The position numbers and the translations under genes are program-made. A DNA stretch of 42,829 nucleotides from an uncultured Clostridia bacterium (lineage in GTDB: Bacteria; Bacillota; Clostridia; Oscillospirales; Acutalibacteraceae), in NCBI GenBank assembly GCA_946002045.1, contig CAMFYM010000002.1:1-42829 (forward strand), written 5' to 3'. How positions within the stretch are numbered: the stretch's first letter is position 1; each line of letters opens with the position of its first letter. Below the pieces are notes generated by a model that saw nothing but the letters and a program-made list of their open reading frames with translations, had not been told where the DNA came from and did no database searches. Below are positions 7,983-16,373 of this stretch, piece by piece.

Positions 7983-8823
7983 CGGAAAAGCAGTTTCAAG
8001 GCAGGTTAGAGAAAGAGTAGCCAACGAAACTGCAAAATTAAAGGAAAAGGGTGTTACTCCCGGTCTTGCAGTAATTATTGTAGGCGAGGACCCTGCATCA
8101 CAGGTTTATGTTAAAAATAAGGAAAAGGCTTGTGAGGAGGTAGGCTTTTACAGTGAAAAATTTGCCCTGCCGGAAAATACTACTCAAGAGGAGCTTAATG
8201 CTCTTGTAAAAAAGCTTAATAACGACCCGAAAATCAACGGTATTTTGTGTCAGCTCCCATTGCCTAACCACCTTGATGATAAGGAGGTTATCAATCTTAT
8301 TGATCCGATTAAGGATGTAGATGCATTTCATCCTGTTAATGTGGGTGCAATAATGATTGGTGATTATAACTTTTTGCCTTGTACTCCTGCCGGTGTTATG
8401 GAGCTTATCCGTTCAACAGGCGTTGATGTGTCAGGCAAAAAAGCAGTAGTTATGGGCAGAAGTAATATCGTAGGCAAGCCAATGGCAATGCTTCTTCTTC
8501 ACGAAAATGCAACGGTAGAGATTACCCACTCAAGAACAAATAATCTTGCCGAAATAACATGCCAAGCCGATATTCTTGTTGCAGCTATCGGTAAGGCGAA
8601 ATTTGTAAAAAAAGATATGGTAAAGCAAGGTGCAGTTGTAATTGATGTTGGTATGAACAGAGATGAAAACGGTAAGCTTTGTGGCGATGTAGATTTTGAG
8701 GATGTTAAGGATAAATGCTCATTTATTACTCCTGTACCGGGTGGAGTAGGTCCAATGACAATTTCAATGCTTATGCAAAATACATTAACAGCAGCAAAAA
8801 TTCAAAACGGTATAAAGGATTGA
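7966..8823 (+). CDS. folD: Bifunctional methylenetetrahydrofolate dehydrogenase/cyclohydrolase FolD
   Basis: 285 residues, the normal family length. Motifs in order are VYVKNKEKA with the catalytic Tyr/Lys, [18 protein letters not shown], the GRSNIVGKP nucleotide-binding motif and [10 protein letters not shown] near the end. FolD interconverts methylene-, methenyl- and formyl-tetrahydrofolate, supplying one-carbon units for purines and formyl-Met. The start overlaps the end of lgt by 17 bases and pncC follows after four bases, so it is in the middle of an operon. Confidence 0.97.
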   Translation: MAQIIDGKAVSRQVRERVANETAKLKEKGVTPGLAVIIVGEDPASQVYVKNKEKACEEVGFYSEKFALPENTTQEELNALVKKLNNDPKINGILCQLPLPNHLDDKEVINLIDPIKDVDAFHPVNVGAIMIGDYNFLPCTPAGVMELIRSTGVDVSGKKAVVMGRSNIVGKPMAMLLLHENATVEITHSRTNNLAEITCQADILVAAIGKAKFVKKDMVKQGAVVIDVGMNRDENGKLCGDVDFEDVKDKCSFITPVPGGVGPMTISMLMQNTLTAAKIQNGIKD

Positions 8824-8827
8824 TTTT

Positions 8828-9295
8828 ATGGCGCTTGAAGAACAAGTGGTGGATAGACTGATAGAAAAGGGCTACCGTATTGCCTTTGCAGAATCCTGCA
8901 CAGGTGGTCTTTGCTCGGGAACTCTTGTAAATGTGACTAATGCGTCAAAGGTGCTTGATATGTCGTTTGTTACCTATGCTAACGAGGCGAAAATTTCCTT
9001 GTTAGGCGTTAATGCTGATACTATCCTGTCAAACGGTGTAGTCAGTGAGGAGGTAGCATACGAAATGGCACAGGGCGTAGCTAATGCTGCAAATAGTCAG
9101 GTAGGCGTAGGAATAACAGGCGTGGCAGGTCCCGGTGGTGGAACAGATAAAAAGCCTGTGGGTATGGTCTGCTTTGGATTTTGTATCAACGGCAGGGTAG
9201 AAACATTTACTCAATATTTTGGCGAGATAGGCAGAAATCAGGTTAGAAAGTCAAGTGTTGAATTTGTTTTTGAAAAATTACTTGAACTTATATAA
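8828..9295 (+). CDS. pncC: Nicotinamide-nucleotide amidohydrolase PncC (stand-alone CinA C-terminal domain)
   Basis: 155 residues, exactly one CinA C-terminal domain, with FAESCTGGLCSGTLVN at about residues 18-33 (active-site Ser in ESCTGG) and GVGITGVAGPGG around residues 96-107. The enzyme deamidates NMN to NaMN in pyridine-nucleotide salvage. The N-terminal CinA/MoaB-like half is absent, as in many stand-alone PncC proteins. It starts four bases after folD and ends the M16-lgt-folD operon. Confidence 0.88.
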   Translation: MALEEQVVDRLIEKGYRIAFAESCTGGLCSGTLVNVTNASKVLDMSFVTYANEAKISLLGVNADTILSNGVVSEEVAYEMAQGVANAANSQVGVGITGVAGPGGGTDKKPVGMVCFGFCINGRVETFTQYFGEIGRNQVRKSSVEFVFEKLLELI

Positions 9296-9309
9296 ATTTG
9301 ATGTATAAT
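9282..9309 (+). promoter_or_regulatory. Promoter of the PspC-domain gene
   Basis: TTGAAC (9282-9287), a 16-base spacer and TATAAT (9304-9309), sitting across the end of pncC. The predicted start is near 9316, giving a leader of about 18 bases that includes the AGAGG ribosome binding site. Confidence 0.6.
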
Positions 9310-9333
9310 ACAATTTGAAGAGAGGTTTTGAAT

Positions 9334-9555
9334 ATGAAAAAGATTTATAGAAGCAAGCAGGAAAGAATGTTATCAGGCGTATGTGGTGGTATAGCAACAT
9401 ACCTGAATGTAGATCCAACAATAGTTAGGCTTATTTGGGCATTGGTGTCTGTATTTTCAGCAGCAGTACCCGGTGTACTTTTGTATATCATTTGCTCAAT
9501 CGTTATTCCGGACGAGCCTGACTCATACGACACAACAGGCACATATCACGAATAA
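9334..9555 (+). CDS. PspC-domain membrane protein
   Basis: 73 residues from the ATG at 9334, chosen because AGAGG at 9321-9325 is correctly spaced for it; a TTG six bases upstream is less likely. The N-terminus reads RSKQERMLSGVCGGIATYL, the PspC family signature, followed by one membrane segment (IVRLIWALVSVFSAAVPGVLLYIICSIVIP) and a short acidic tail. Single PspC domains are small inner-membrane proteins linked in other bacteria to envelope-stress responses. No other phage-shock gene is nearby, so the role here is unknown. Confidence 0.88.
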   Translation: MKKIYRSKQERMLSGVCGGIATYLNVDPTIVRLIWALVSVFSAAVPGVLLYIICSIVIPDEPDSYDTTGTYHE

Positions 9556-9563
9556 CTAAATTC

Positions 9564-9594
9564 AGTTGAGTTGGCTTTTGTCAACTCAACTTTT
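9564..9594 (+). terminator. Intrinsic terminator after the PspC gene
   Basis: A 10-bp stem (9564-9573 with 9582-9591), an 8-base loop and only a short T-run (9592-9594). Moderate strength; it separates the PspC gene from the tRNA. Confidence 0.65.
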
Positions 9595-9608
9595 AAAATC
9601 AAATAATC

Positions 9609-9684
9609 GCTGATATGGCTCAGTAGGTAGAGCAGTTCACTCGTAATGAACAGGTCGTCGGTTCGAATCCGACTATCAGCTCCA
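9609..9684 (+). tRNA. tRNA-Thr, anticodon CGT
   Basis: A complete 76-base cloverleaf with encoded CCA. The acceptor stem is GCTGATA/TATCAGC (9609-9615 with 9674-9680), the D stem GCTC/GAGC, the anticodon stem GTTCA/TGAAC with loop CTCGTAA, and the T stem GTCGG/CCGAC around TTCGAAT. The anticodon CGT reads ACG threonine codons. The discriminator base is T, as in many Firmicute threonine tRNAs. All stems are fully paired. Confidence 0.97.
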
Positions 9685-9689
9685 AAAAA

Positions 9690-9720
9690 GAACTGATGTT
9701 TTTTTATCGGTTCTTTTTTT
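9690..9720 (+). terminator. Intrinsic terminator after tRNA-Thr
   Basis: An 8-bp stem (9690-9697 with 9706-9713, one G-T pair) with an 8-base loop and seven T. It lies six bases after the tRNA CCA. Confidence 0.88.
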
Positions 9721-9729
9721 ATCTTTCAC

Positions 9730-9758
9730 TTGTCAAAATTTTTACATAGCGATATAAT
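9730..9758 (+). promoter_or_regulatory. Promoter of the AIM24/TIGR00266 gene
   Basis: TTGTCA (9730-9735), a 17-base spacer and TATAAT (9753-9758). The leader of ~40 bases contains an extra AGGAGG at about 9761-9766 with no start codon in range, besides the working AAGGGGGA just before the ATG at 9804. Confidence 0.75.
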
Positions 9759-9803
9759 GAAGGAGGAAAACCATAAAAAATTTGCTAGATAAGGGGGAAT
9801 ATT

Positions 9804-10484
9804 ATGCGTTACGAAATTAAGGGTGGCTCTTTTCCTGTGGTAGTATGTGAGCTTGATGACGGCGAGCAAATGATTACGGAAAAAGGCTCGATGGTTTGGA
9901 TGAGTCCAAACATAAAAATGGACACCAAGGGTGGTGGACTGGGCAGAATGTTTTCAAAAGCAATTTCCGGAGAAAGTATGTTTCAAAACATCTATACTGC
10001 TAACGGGAACGGTATGATTACATTTGGCTCAAGCTTCCCCGGTGCAATTAAGCCTGTAATTATTGATAGCACACATGAGATGATTGTTCAAAAGAGTTCT
10101 TTCCTTGCTTCAACATCAGGAGTAAATCTTTCAATTCATTTTAACAAAAGATTTAGCGCCGGCTTGTTTGGAGGAGAAGGATTTATTATGCAACGCCTGT
10201 CAGGTAATGGTATCGCCTTTGTAGAAATTGACGGTGAGCTCATAGAGTATAATCTTGTTCAGGGTCAAAGGCTTGTTGTTGATTCGGGTAGTGTGGCAGG
10301 CTTTGAAACAACGGTTAGTATGGAAATTCAGCAGGTACCGGGGCTTAAAAACAAGATTTTCGGTGGCGAGGGATTGTTCAACACAGTTCTTACAGGACCG
10401 GGTAAGGTATGGCTCCAGACAATGCCGATTTACAATGTTGCCAAAGCACTTATGCCTTATATGCCAACAGGTAATAACGGATAA
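9804..10484 (+). CDS. AIM24 / TIGR00266 family protein
   Basis: 226 residues. The N-terminus YEIKGGSFPVVVCELDDGEQ and the SMVWMSPNIKMDTKGGG stretch match the TIGR00266 (AIM24-like) family. The rest is beta-rich with many glycines, as expected for a double-stranded beta-helix fold, and has no membrane segment. Biochemical function is unknown in bacteria; the yeast relative is mitochondrial. The gene stands alone between its own promoter (9730-9758) and terminator (10499-10543). Family call secure, function not. Confidence 0.88.
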   Translation: MRYEIKGGSFPVVVCELDDGEQMITEKGSMVWMSPNIKMDTKGGGLGRMFSKAISGESMFQNIYTANGNGMITFGSSFPGAIKPVIIDSTHEMIVQKSSFLASTSGVNLSIHFNKRFSAGLFGGEGFIMQRLSGNGIAFVEIDGELIEYNLVQGQRLVVDSGSVAGFETTVSMEIQQVPGLKNKIFGGEGLFNTVLTGPGKVWLQTMPIYNVAKALMPYMPTGNNG

Positions 10485-10498
10485 GATTTTTTCAAGAT

Positions 10499-10543
10499 AG
10501 AGTTGGACCTCAGTTATACAGTCGAGGTCTAACTCTTTTTTTT
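10499..10543 (+). terminator. Intrinsic terminator
   Basis: A 13-bp stem with one G-T pair (10499-10511 with 10524-10536), a 12-base loop and a run of eight T. Confidence 0.92.
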
Positions 10544-10614
10544 GATAACATAATATACAAAAACTCATATGATGTTTTGTTAAAATTAAACATAATTAGC
10601 AAAAACAGTTGATT

Positions 10615-10644
10615 TTGACACAGAAATATAAGATAATATATTAT
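10615..10644 (+). promoter_or_regulatory. Promoter of the PI-PLC-like gene
   Basis: A perfect TTGACA (10615-10620). The -10 is TATATT at 10637-10642 (16-base spacer) or TATTAT at 10639-10644 (18-base spacer). This gives a leader of about 25-30 bases with AGGAGG before the GTG start. Confidence 0.65.
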
Positions 10645-10677
10645 AAGTAACTATGTACTCTTGTTAGGAGGATTAGC

Positions 10678-13600
10678 GTGAAAAAGTTTATTTCTGTTAT
10701 TATGGCAGTGATTTTGTCTATATCGGTGCTGTTATGCTCAGTACCTACTTATGCCTTTAGGGTGGATAGCACCTTTGGTGCGTCACTTTACGGCACTAAC
10801 TGGATGAGTGGACTAAAGGACGATGTGTTGTTGTCTGATATTTCCATGCCCGGTACTCACGATTCAGGTGCAAGGCTTATGGGTGCTACTCCGGGTGCTG
10901 CCCAGTGTCAAAGCTTAACCATTAGGCAGCAGCTTGAGGCAGGCGTTCGCTACTTGGATATGCGACTTGAATATGACACAAGCGTATCAGGCAGTGTTAG
11001 AGTTGTTCACGGAATTATTGACTGCCTTAACGACAGTGGCGGTCCTCTTACCCTTGACTCCGTTATTAACGATTGTTATCAGTTTTTAAAGGATTATCCT
11101 ACTGAAACTATCATTATGTCAGTTAAGGAGGATGACGGTAGTAACACGCAAACTCTTGCCAATGTGCTTATGGATAAGTTCTATGCTAATCAGTCGTATT
11201 GGTATTTAGGCTCAAGTATCCCAAAGCTAAAGGATGTTCGCAAAAAGATTGTTCTTGCCAAGCGTATATCACAGATTTACGGTGGTCTTAATTTAAGCTG
11301 GGGCGACCAAGGCTCTAACGGCTCAATGGTTCAGGTTAATTCAGCACTTACAGTTCAGGACAGGTACAATATGAGTGCTAATGCCAAGTGGCAGAGCGCA
11401 GCAAAGCCGATGATTGCATCTCCAAAGCCGGCGGGAATGTTCTATCTCAACTTCCTTTCGTCAACAGGTGGCAGCTTAATTCCCAATCCTTCCGGTACTG
11501 CCAGCGAGATGAACAGTAGCTTTTTGAAGTATCCGCTTGCCAATAACAAGTGCTACGGAATAATCATTTTCGACTTTGTTAACGAAACCTTGGCAAAAAA
11601 GGTTTATCAGTGTAATGACCTAATATCCAGAGTAACGCCCAGTCCAACATCAGGTGAATATTACTACCGACTTAATGTTAATACCAGCAACTGTATCGAC
11701 AGTAACTGGAGTAGGGTGTCCTTAAAGCTGTATTATAAATCCAATAACGGTACAGGAACTGAATACAGCAAAACTATTTTTGAAAATGACAGTGGCGAAA
11801 CAAGTGGATATCAATTTGTTTGTGCAAACAGAAATTCCTGTTTTTCCGGAATACTAAAGGGCTTTCCTACACGGCTTGAATTTATATATCGGGTTAACGG
11901 TGGCCATTTGGTTATGGACTTTGATATGTATATAAGCGACAGTATTAACGGCACTCAGCACAAAATTATTGAAGATAATATCGACCAATCAGGCAGCCTT
12001 AATGTAACAAAGAATTTTGTAGTCGCTTCGGAAAATATGCCTACACCCACCGAAATTCATTTTGACGGCGATTCAAAGGTTACATACACGGCGCCAAAGG
12101 TTGCCAGCGATACATACAGAAATGTTTTCAGCGCAAGAATATATGACCAATACGGTGTTTCGTGGAACGATTCACCAACATCATATTATTTAAAAACAAG
12201 CCTTACAGGTGTAACATTGGCCAATAATTCCCTTACTATTACAAACAAGTTTAATAACAACAAAACACAAAGAACGGTTTTTGTTTGTGCTGCTTATGAA
12301 AAAAACGGCTTTAGTATGAAAAACGAGTCGGAAAAGCAGTTGGTTATTTATCCAAACGAAATTGATTATACATTTCTTAACTGGGATGACTCGGTGATTT
12401 ACACTGATGATGATTATGCAGGCGTTGTACCTACCTATGTGGGCGAAACTCCTGTTAAGCCGTTTACGGAAAGCGAGCATTATGTTTTTACAGGCTGGTA
12501 TCCTCAAACGGCATTGAGCCTTTCAAACACTCAGTACAGAGCACAATATACTCCACAGGAGCATAGCTTCTATGAGTACGGCGTTGCTCCACAGGAGGAT
12601 ACTGAGGCAAAGCTCAGACATCATTGCACAGTTTGTGAATATTACTATGACACAGAGTATAATGTTGACAACAGTACCTTGGTTGCTGCTCTTTTAAAGG
12701 CAGAGAATTTGAATAGCAAGGATTATACCGACGAGTCATTAAATGTGTTTAAGGAATATTTTAATGAGTATTCACAGCTTGTAAATAATTATCCTACTCA
12801 ACAGCAGGTTGATGATGCAGTAAGGAATATTCTCAATTCAATAACAGAGCTTGTTCCGTATTTGAGTGTTAGAGTAAATGCAGAAAACGGTAGCTTTTCC
12901 GTTGCATATAATGATAATGTTGATAACGCTCAATACCACTCACTGCTCTTTGGCACTAATGTTACGGTAACCTCTACTCCAAAGAGTGGCTATCGCTTTG
13001 TGGGATGGTTTGATAATACAACAAATTGCTATGTGTCAACGCAGGAGGAATACTCCTTTGCCGTTACATCAAACACATCTGTTACTGCAAAGTATGTTAA
13101 GTCCGATTATACGCTGTTAACATTTGCTAACGAATCAGGACAAATTCAGCTTGTAGTTGCAAAAACTCCTGCTCAGTGGAGCAGCGTAGCAACACTAAAT
13201 GACCTGTTGCCCGATGTTCCGTACAAAGTAGGCTGTGCTAACGGCAGATGGGTCTATGACGACGCAGATGCTATATCAAAGCTTCAGGAAGGTGAATGTG
13301 TAACAATTTATCCTGAATACGATGCTCCAAGCTTTGAAAATCCTGCAATACCGACTCCTGTTGATAACAAGCCTGCACTTAATCTTTATTACAGATATGA
13401 TGCAGAAAATGTTGTAGGTTCCTTTGCAATGGCACTTGCCGTTCCTGAGGGAGTTACAGTTGAGTCGGTTGGAATCGGATTTTACTTTGCAGATGCCGAG
13501 GTATTTAATCCGTCTAACTTTGAATTAACAATTAACAATAAGCTTCAAACAGGCAGATTTAATTTGGATTCATTACAGGGTGTTTATGTTGCAAATATGC

Positions 13601-13722
13601 ACAAATTCACTTCAGATAAGAATTGGGCAGTAAGAGGATATGTCACATATTATGACGAAAACAATGCTCTTAAGGTTGCCTATACAAATCAAATCAATGT
13701 AATTAACAGCCAAGAGGTTTAA
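10678..13722 (+). CDS. Secreted PI-PLC X-domain protein with InlB-type repeats
   Basis: 1014 residues, GTG start with AGGAGG at 10666-10671. A signal peptide (residues 1-27, ending VPTYA) is followed by a phosphatidylinositol-specific phospholipase C X domain. The first catalytic His is in MPGTHDSGA (His61), YLDMRLEY follows, and the second His is in VVHG (His111); the domain runs to about residue 315. The middle part is beta-rich and unassigned. InlB B-repeat-like modules follow at about 560-625 (YVFTGWYP) and 745-805 (YRFVGWF). No LPXTG, dockerin or membrane anchor is seen, so it is released or held non-covalently. It likely cleaves inositol phospholipids or GPI-like glycans outside the cell; the substrate is inferred from the family. 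Confidence 0.88.
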   Translation: MKKFISVIMAVILSISVLLCSVPTYAFRVDSTFGASLYGTNWMSGLKDDVLLSDISMPGTHDSGARLMGATPGAAQCQSLTIRQQLEAGVRYLDMRLEYDTSVSGSVRVVHGIIDCLNDSGGPLTLDSVINDCYQFLKDYPTETIIMSVKEDDGSNTQTLANVLMDKFYANQSYWYLGSSIPKLKDVRKKIVLAKRISQIYGGLNLSWGDQGSNGSMVQVNSALTVQDRYNMSANAKWQSAAKPMIASPKPAGMFYLNFLSSTGGSLIPNPSGTASEMNSSFLKYPLANNKCYGIIIFDFVNETLAKKVYQCNDLISRVTPSPTSGEYYYRLNVNTSNCIDSNWSRVSLKLYYKSNNGTGTEYSKTIFENDSGETSGYQFVCANRNSCFSGILKGFPTRLEFIYRVNGGHLVMDFDMYISDSINGTQHKIIEDNIDQSGSLNVTKNFVVASENMPTPTEIHFDGDSKVTYTAPKVASDTYRNVFSARIYDQYGVSWNDSPTSYYLKTSLTGVTLANNSLTITNKFNNNKTQRTVFVCAAYEKNGFSMKNESEKQLVIYPNEIDYTFLNWDDSVIYTDDDYAGVVPTYVGETPVKPFTESEHYVFTGWYPQTALSLSNTQYRAQYTPQEHSFYEYGVAPQEDTEAKLRHHCTVCEYYYDTEYNVDNSTLVAALLKAENLNSKDYTDESLNVFKEYFNEYSQLVNNYPTQQQVDDAVRNILNSITELVPYLSVRVNAENGSFSVAYNDNVDNAQYHSLLFGTNVTVTSTPKSGYRFVGWFDNTTNCYVSTQEEYSFAVTSNTSVTAKYVKSDYTLLTFANESGQIQLVVAKTPAQWSSVATLNDLLPDVPYKVGCANGRWVYDDADAISKLQEGECVTIYPEYDAPSFENPAIPTPVDNKPALNLYYRYDAENVVGSFAMALAVPEGVTVESVGIGFYFADAEVFNPSNFELTINNKLQTGRFNLDSLQGVYVANMHKFTSDKNWAVRGYVTYYDENNALKVAYTNQINVINSQEV

Positions 13723-13731
13723 TACAAGCTA

Positions 13732-13764
13732 AAGGACAGGTCGTTGACCTGTCCTTAGTTTTTT
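13732..13764 (+). terminator. Intrinsic terminator after the PI-PLC-like gene
   Basis: An 11-bp stem (13732-13742 with 13746-13756) with a 3-base loop and six T at 13759-13764. It lies between two converging genes. Confidence 0.88.
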
Positions 13765-13780
13765 GCCTTTTTTGATATTC

Positions 13781-14080
13781 TTATCTCATTGCATCGGATA
13801 CTGCGTCGCCTGCCTTATCTACTGCTCCACCAACACCGTCTGCCACATCGTTAACACCCTCGCCAATATCGTCACCAACCTTGTCTGCTCGTGACACAGC
13901 GTCGTTTGTTGTGCTGTTATTTGTTGATGATGTGTTAGTGGTTGATTGATTTGTTGTTTCTGTAACAGCAGAAGTTCCTGTTGTTGTGGTTGTTGCATCA
14001 TTATCATTTCTTGCACAACCCATAAACACTGTAACAATAACAGCAACTGCCATTGCTATAATTAAAATCTTATTTTTCAT
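13781..14080 (-). CDS. Small Thr/Asn-rich lipoprotein
   Basis: 99 residues from the ATG at 14080, chosen because AGGAAG precedes it; a TTG six codons upstream is less likely. A lipoprotein signal with lipobox VFMGC ends near residue 21. A Thr/Ser/Asn-rich linker (about residues 25-60) follows, then an Asp/Gly/Ala-rich amphipathic helix (VGDDIGEGVNDVADGVGGAV). It lies directly downstream of the ypeB gene on the same strand, 52 bases away, without a terminator between them. It may be co-expressed and sit on the forespore or cell membrane; the function is unknown. Confidence 0.72.
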   Translation of the reverse strand: MKNKILIIAMAVAVIVTVFMGCARNDNDATTTTTGTSAVTETTNQSTTNTSSTNNSTTNDAVSRADKVGDDIGEGVNDVADGVGGAVDKAGDAVSDAMR

Positions 14081-14132
14081 AATACTACTTCCTTTCAAAA
14101 ATATGATGCCCAGTTGTAATTTTTTTATTCAA

Positions 14133-15461
14133 TTATTTTGTAAGTGTTCCACCGTCACTGTAAAGCAGCAGCAAAATATTTTCCTCGGCTCCGGTTTGGG
14201 TATTAACATAAATTAAAACCTCCTCGTTGGTTTCACTGCTTTTGCAGTGGAGCTCGTAGCACATTGCCTCTGTACCGTTATCCTTTGGTATTATGCATTT
14301 TTTAGTATCTATTACCTTAAGATAAGGGCTAATATTTTTGCTGATCTCCTCTATGCTTTTAGATTGAGTGAATTTATCTCTTTCTCTGTGATTTGTCAAA
14401 AAGCCCTTTGCCTCCAACGACACAACCTTGCCGTCGTTCATAGAAACACCGACCTTGATTAAATCACTGTAATACACTACATTATTTTTGTTGTATGCAA
14501 AATTGATTACGCAAACATTATTGTCGGTCATATAGTAGGTTTCCTTCATATTATCGTAGCCTAATTTATCCAAATAGCTTTTGGCAATGTTAATAGCATT
14601 TTTTTCGGTGATTGATGAATTGCTGATTTTTCCACCAAAAAGCATATATGCCACATAACATCCATTTTTAGTAATACCAACCGTTTTTTGTCCGTGAGTA
14701 AAAACATAGCAGGGAATTAAGCCCTCCTCCTCTGCCGTAAAGCTTACCTGATCAACAGAGCAGTTCATTGCATATGCTGCTGTGTCAATGGCCTCGTCCT
14801 TTGTGTAAGATTCCTTGTTTTTTATCATTTGTGCTTCACGGTTTAATACTGCGTCGGCAAAGGGACCGTCATAAAGCAGAGTGGGGTAGTCCTTAAAAAC
14901 AGATTGTGTATTATTCATATCGTTTGACAGTGCACTGACATTTACATTGCTTTTTGCCCTAACATTGCTTGATGTGATTTGCCCACCGTTATTGCAGGTT
15001 GATACCATTTCGGAAATTGACTGATTAAGCTGCCTTGCATATGATAAAAGCACCGTTAGATTTTTATGCTCACTGTCGCTGATTTTTTTGCCGTTTGTAA
15101 CCTTTTGAGCAATGAATGTTGCATAGTCGCTTGCCTGACTGATAAATTTATAGGTTGAGCCTAAATTCATTTGCGCCACTGGAAGTCGTGATAATGCACC
15201 CTTGGCTTCATTACATTGGGAGTATAAATCAGAGCTGATTTCTATCAGCATTTTATCACTGTTTGAATAAATGCTTTTCGTCAAATTTGTTTCAATAGAA
15301 TCCATTGTTTCCGATAGCTCATTTAGGCTTTGCTGATAATTATTTTCAAGTGCAGTTTGATAATTATTGGCATTGTTCATATTCATAATTGCAAATCCTG
15401 CAAGTATGGTTATTACTGTAATTGAATATGAAAACAACCTAATATAGCCTCTTTTTGTCAT
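14133..15461 (-). CDS. ypeB: Spore germination protein YpeB
   Basis: 442 residues from the ATG at 15461, which has GGAGG correctly spaced; the in-frame ATG five codons upstream overlaps that site. One N-terminal membrane segment (FSYSITVITILAGFAIMNM) precedes a long helical region with coiled-coil character (about 30-190). C-terminal PepSY/YpeB-type domains follow (for example INIAKSYLDKLGYDNMKETYY). Length matches Bacillus YpeB (~450). YpeB localises and stabilises the cortex-lytic enzyme SleB in the spore inner membrane. SleB is normally next to it, but no sleB is present in this window. Expression in the forespore is expected, but I could not find a convincing sigma-G promoter. Confidence 0.87.
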   Translation of the reverse strand: MTKRGYIRLFSYSITVITILAGFAIMNMNNANNYQTALENNYQQSLNELSETMDSIETNLTKSIYSNSDKMLIEISSDLYSQCNEAKGALSRLPVAQMNLGSTYKFISQASDYATFIAQKVTNGKKISDSEHKNLTVLLSYARQLNQSISEMVSTCNNGGQITSSNVRAKSNVNVSALSNDMNNTQSVFKDYPTLLYDGPFADAVLNREAQMIKNKESYTKDEAIDTAAYAMNCSVDQVSFTAEEEGLIPCYVFTHGQKTVGITKNGCYVAYMLFGGKISNSSITEKNAINIAKSYLDKLGYDNMKETYYMTDNNVCVINFAYNKNNVVYYSDLIKVGVSMNDGKVVSLEAKGFLTNHRERDKFTQSKSIEEISKNISPYLKVIDTKKCIIPKDNGTEAMCYELHCKSSETNEEVLIYVNTQTGAEENILLLLYSDGGTLTK

Positions 15462-15583
15462 AAAAATTACCTCCATAATCTATTTTTTACCGAAAAACAG
15501 AAAAATAATCAAAAAAATTATTTTAATGTGGCTCAATATATGTTACAATAATACTAATTATTGTTACTATGGAGTAGTATGCT

Positions 15584-16372
15584 ATGGCAAAAGTTGAAGG
15601 TAAAAAAAGAATTGTAGTTAAGGTTGGCACATCAACACTAACTCACCAAACAGGAAAAACAAATATTGCCCGTATGTCAAGGCTGGTTTCTGTTTTGTCT
15701 GACCTTAAAAATGAGGGACACGAAATAGTGCTGGTGTCCAGTGGTGCAGTTGGAATAGGCTCTGCAAAATTGGGATTTGAAAAAAAGCCTGATACCACCA
15801 GTGGCTTGCAGGCATCTGCTGCTGTGGGTCAGTGTGAGCTGATGTTCCTTTACGATAAAATGTTCAGCGAATACGGCGTAGTTGTCAGTCAGCTTCTTTT
15901 TACTGCCGATACACTTATCAACAGTGTGGAAAAGGCTCACCTGCTTGATACATTTAATCAACTGCTTGAGTACGGTGCCCTGCCGATTGTTAACGAAAAT
16001 GACTCTGTTTATGTAGAAGAGCTTTTAAACGGCGATAACGATTGTCTTAGTGCAAATGTGGCACAGCTAATCAATTCGGATTTATTGATATTGTTAACAG
16101 ATACAGACGGCTTATACACCGATAACCCCACAAAAAATAAAGAGGCAAGGCTAATATCCCGTGTTGATAAAATCACTGACGAAACCTTCAATATTGCAGG
16201 TGGCGCAGGCGAAAAGGGAACAGGTGGCTTTTTTACAAAAATTAAGGCAGCAAAGATTGCCACAGACGCTAATATTCCCGTAATTGTTATGAACGGTGAA
16301 AATCCTATGGCAATATATGATGTTCTTAAGGGAGAAAGCATAGGTACATATTTTTCTGCAAAGGGTGAATAA
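15584..16372 (+). CDS. proB: Glutamate 5-kinase, short form without PUA domain
   Basis: 262 residues. It shows the amino-acid kinase fold with VVKVGTSTLT at 11-20, VLVSSGAVGIG around 48-58, NENDSVYVEE, LLTDTDGLYTDNP around 171-183 and GTGGFFTKIKAA. It phosphorylates glutamate, the first step of proline synthesis. Family members such as E. coli ProB (~367 residues) carry a C-terminal PUA domain that is absent here; short forms are known in other bacteria. The start of proA overlaps or abuts its stop. It lies divergent to ypeB. A weak TTTTAA/TACAAT promoter is possible at 15521-15549. Confidence 0.94.
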   Translation: MAKVEGKKRIVVKVGTSTLTHQTGKTNIARMSRLVSVLSDLKNEGHEIVLVSSGAVGIGSAKLGFEKKPDTTSGLQASAAVGQCELMFLYDKMFSEYGVVVSQLLFTADTLINSVEKAHLLDTFNQLLEYGALPIVNENDSVYVEELLNGDNDCLSANVAQLINSDLLILLTDTDGLYTDNPTKNKEARLISRVDKITDETFNIAGGAGEKGTGGFFTKIKAAKIATDANIPVIVMNGENPMAIYDVLKGESIGTYFSAKGE

Positions 16373-16373
16373 A

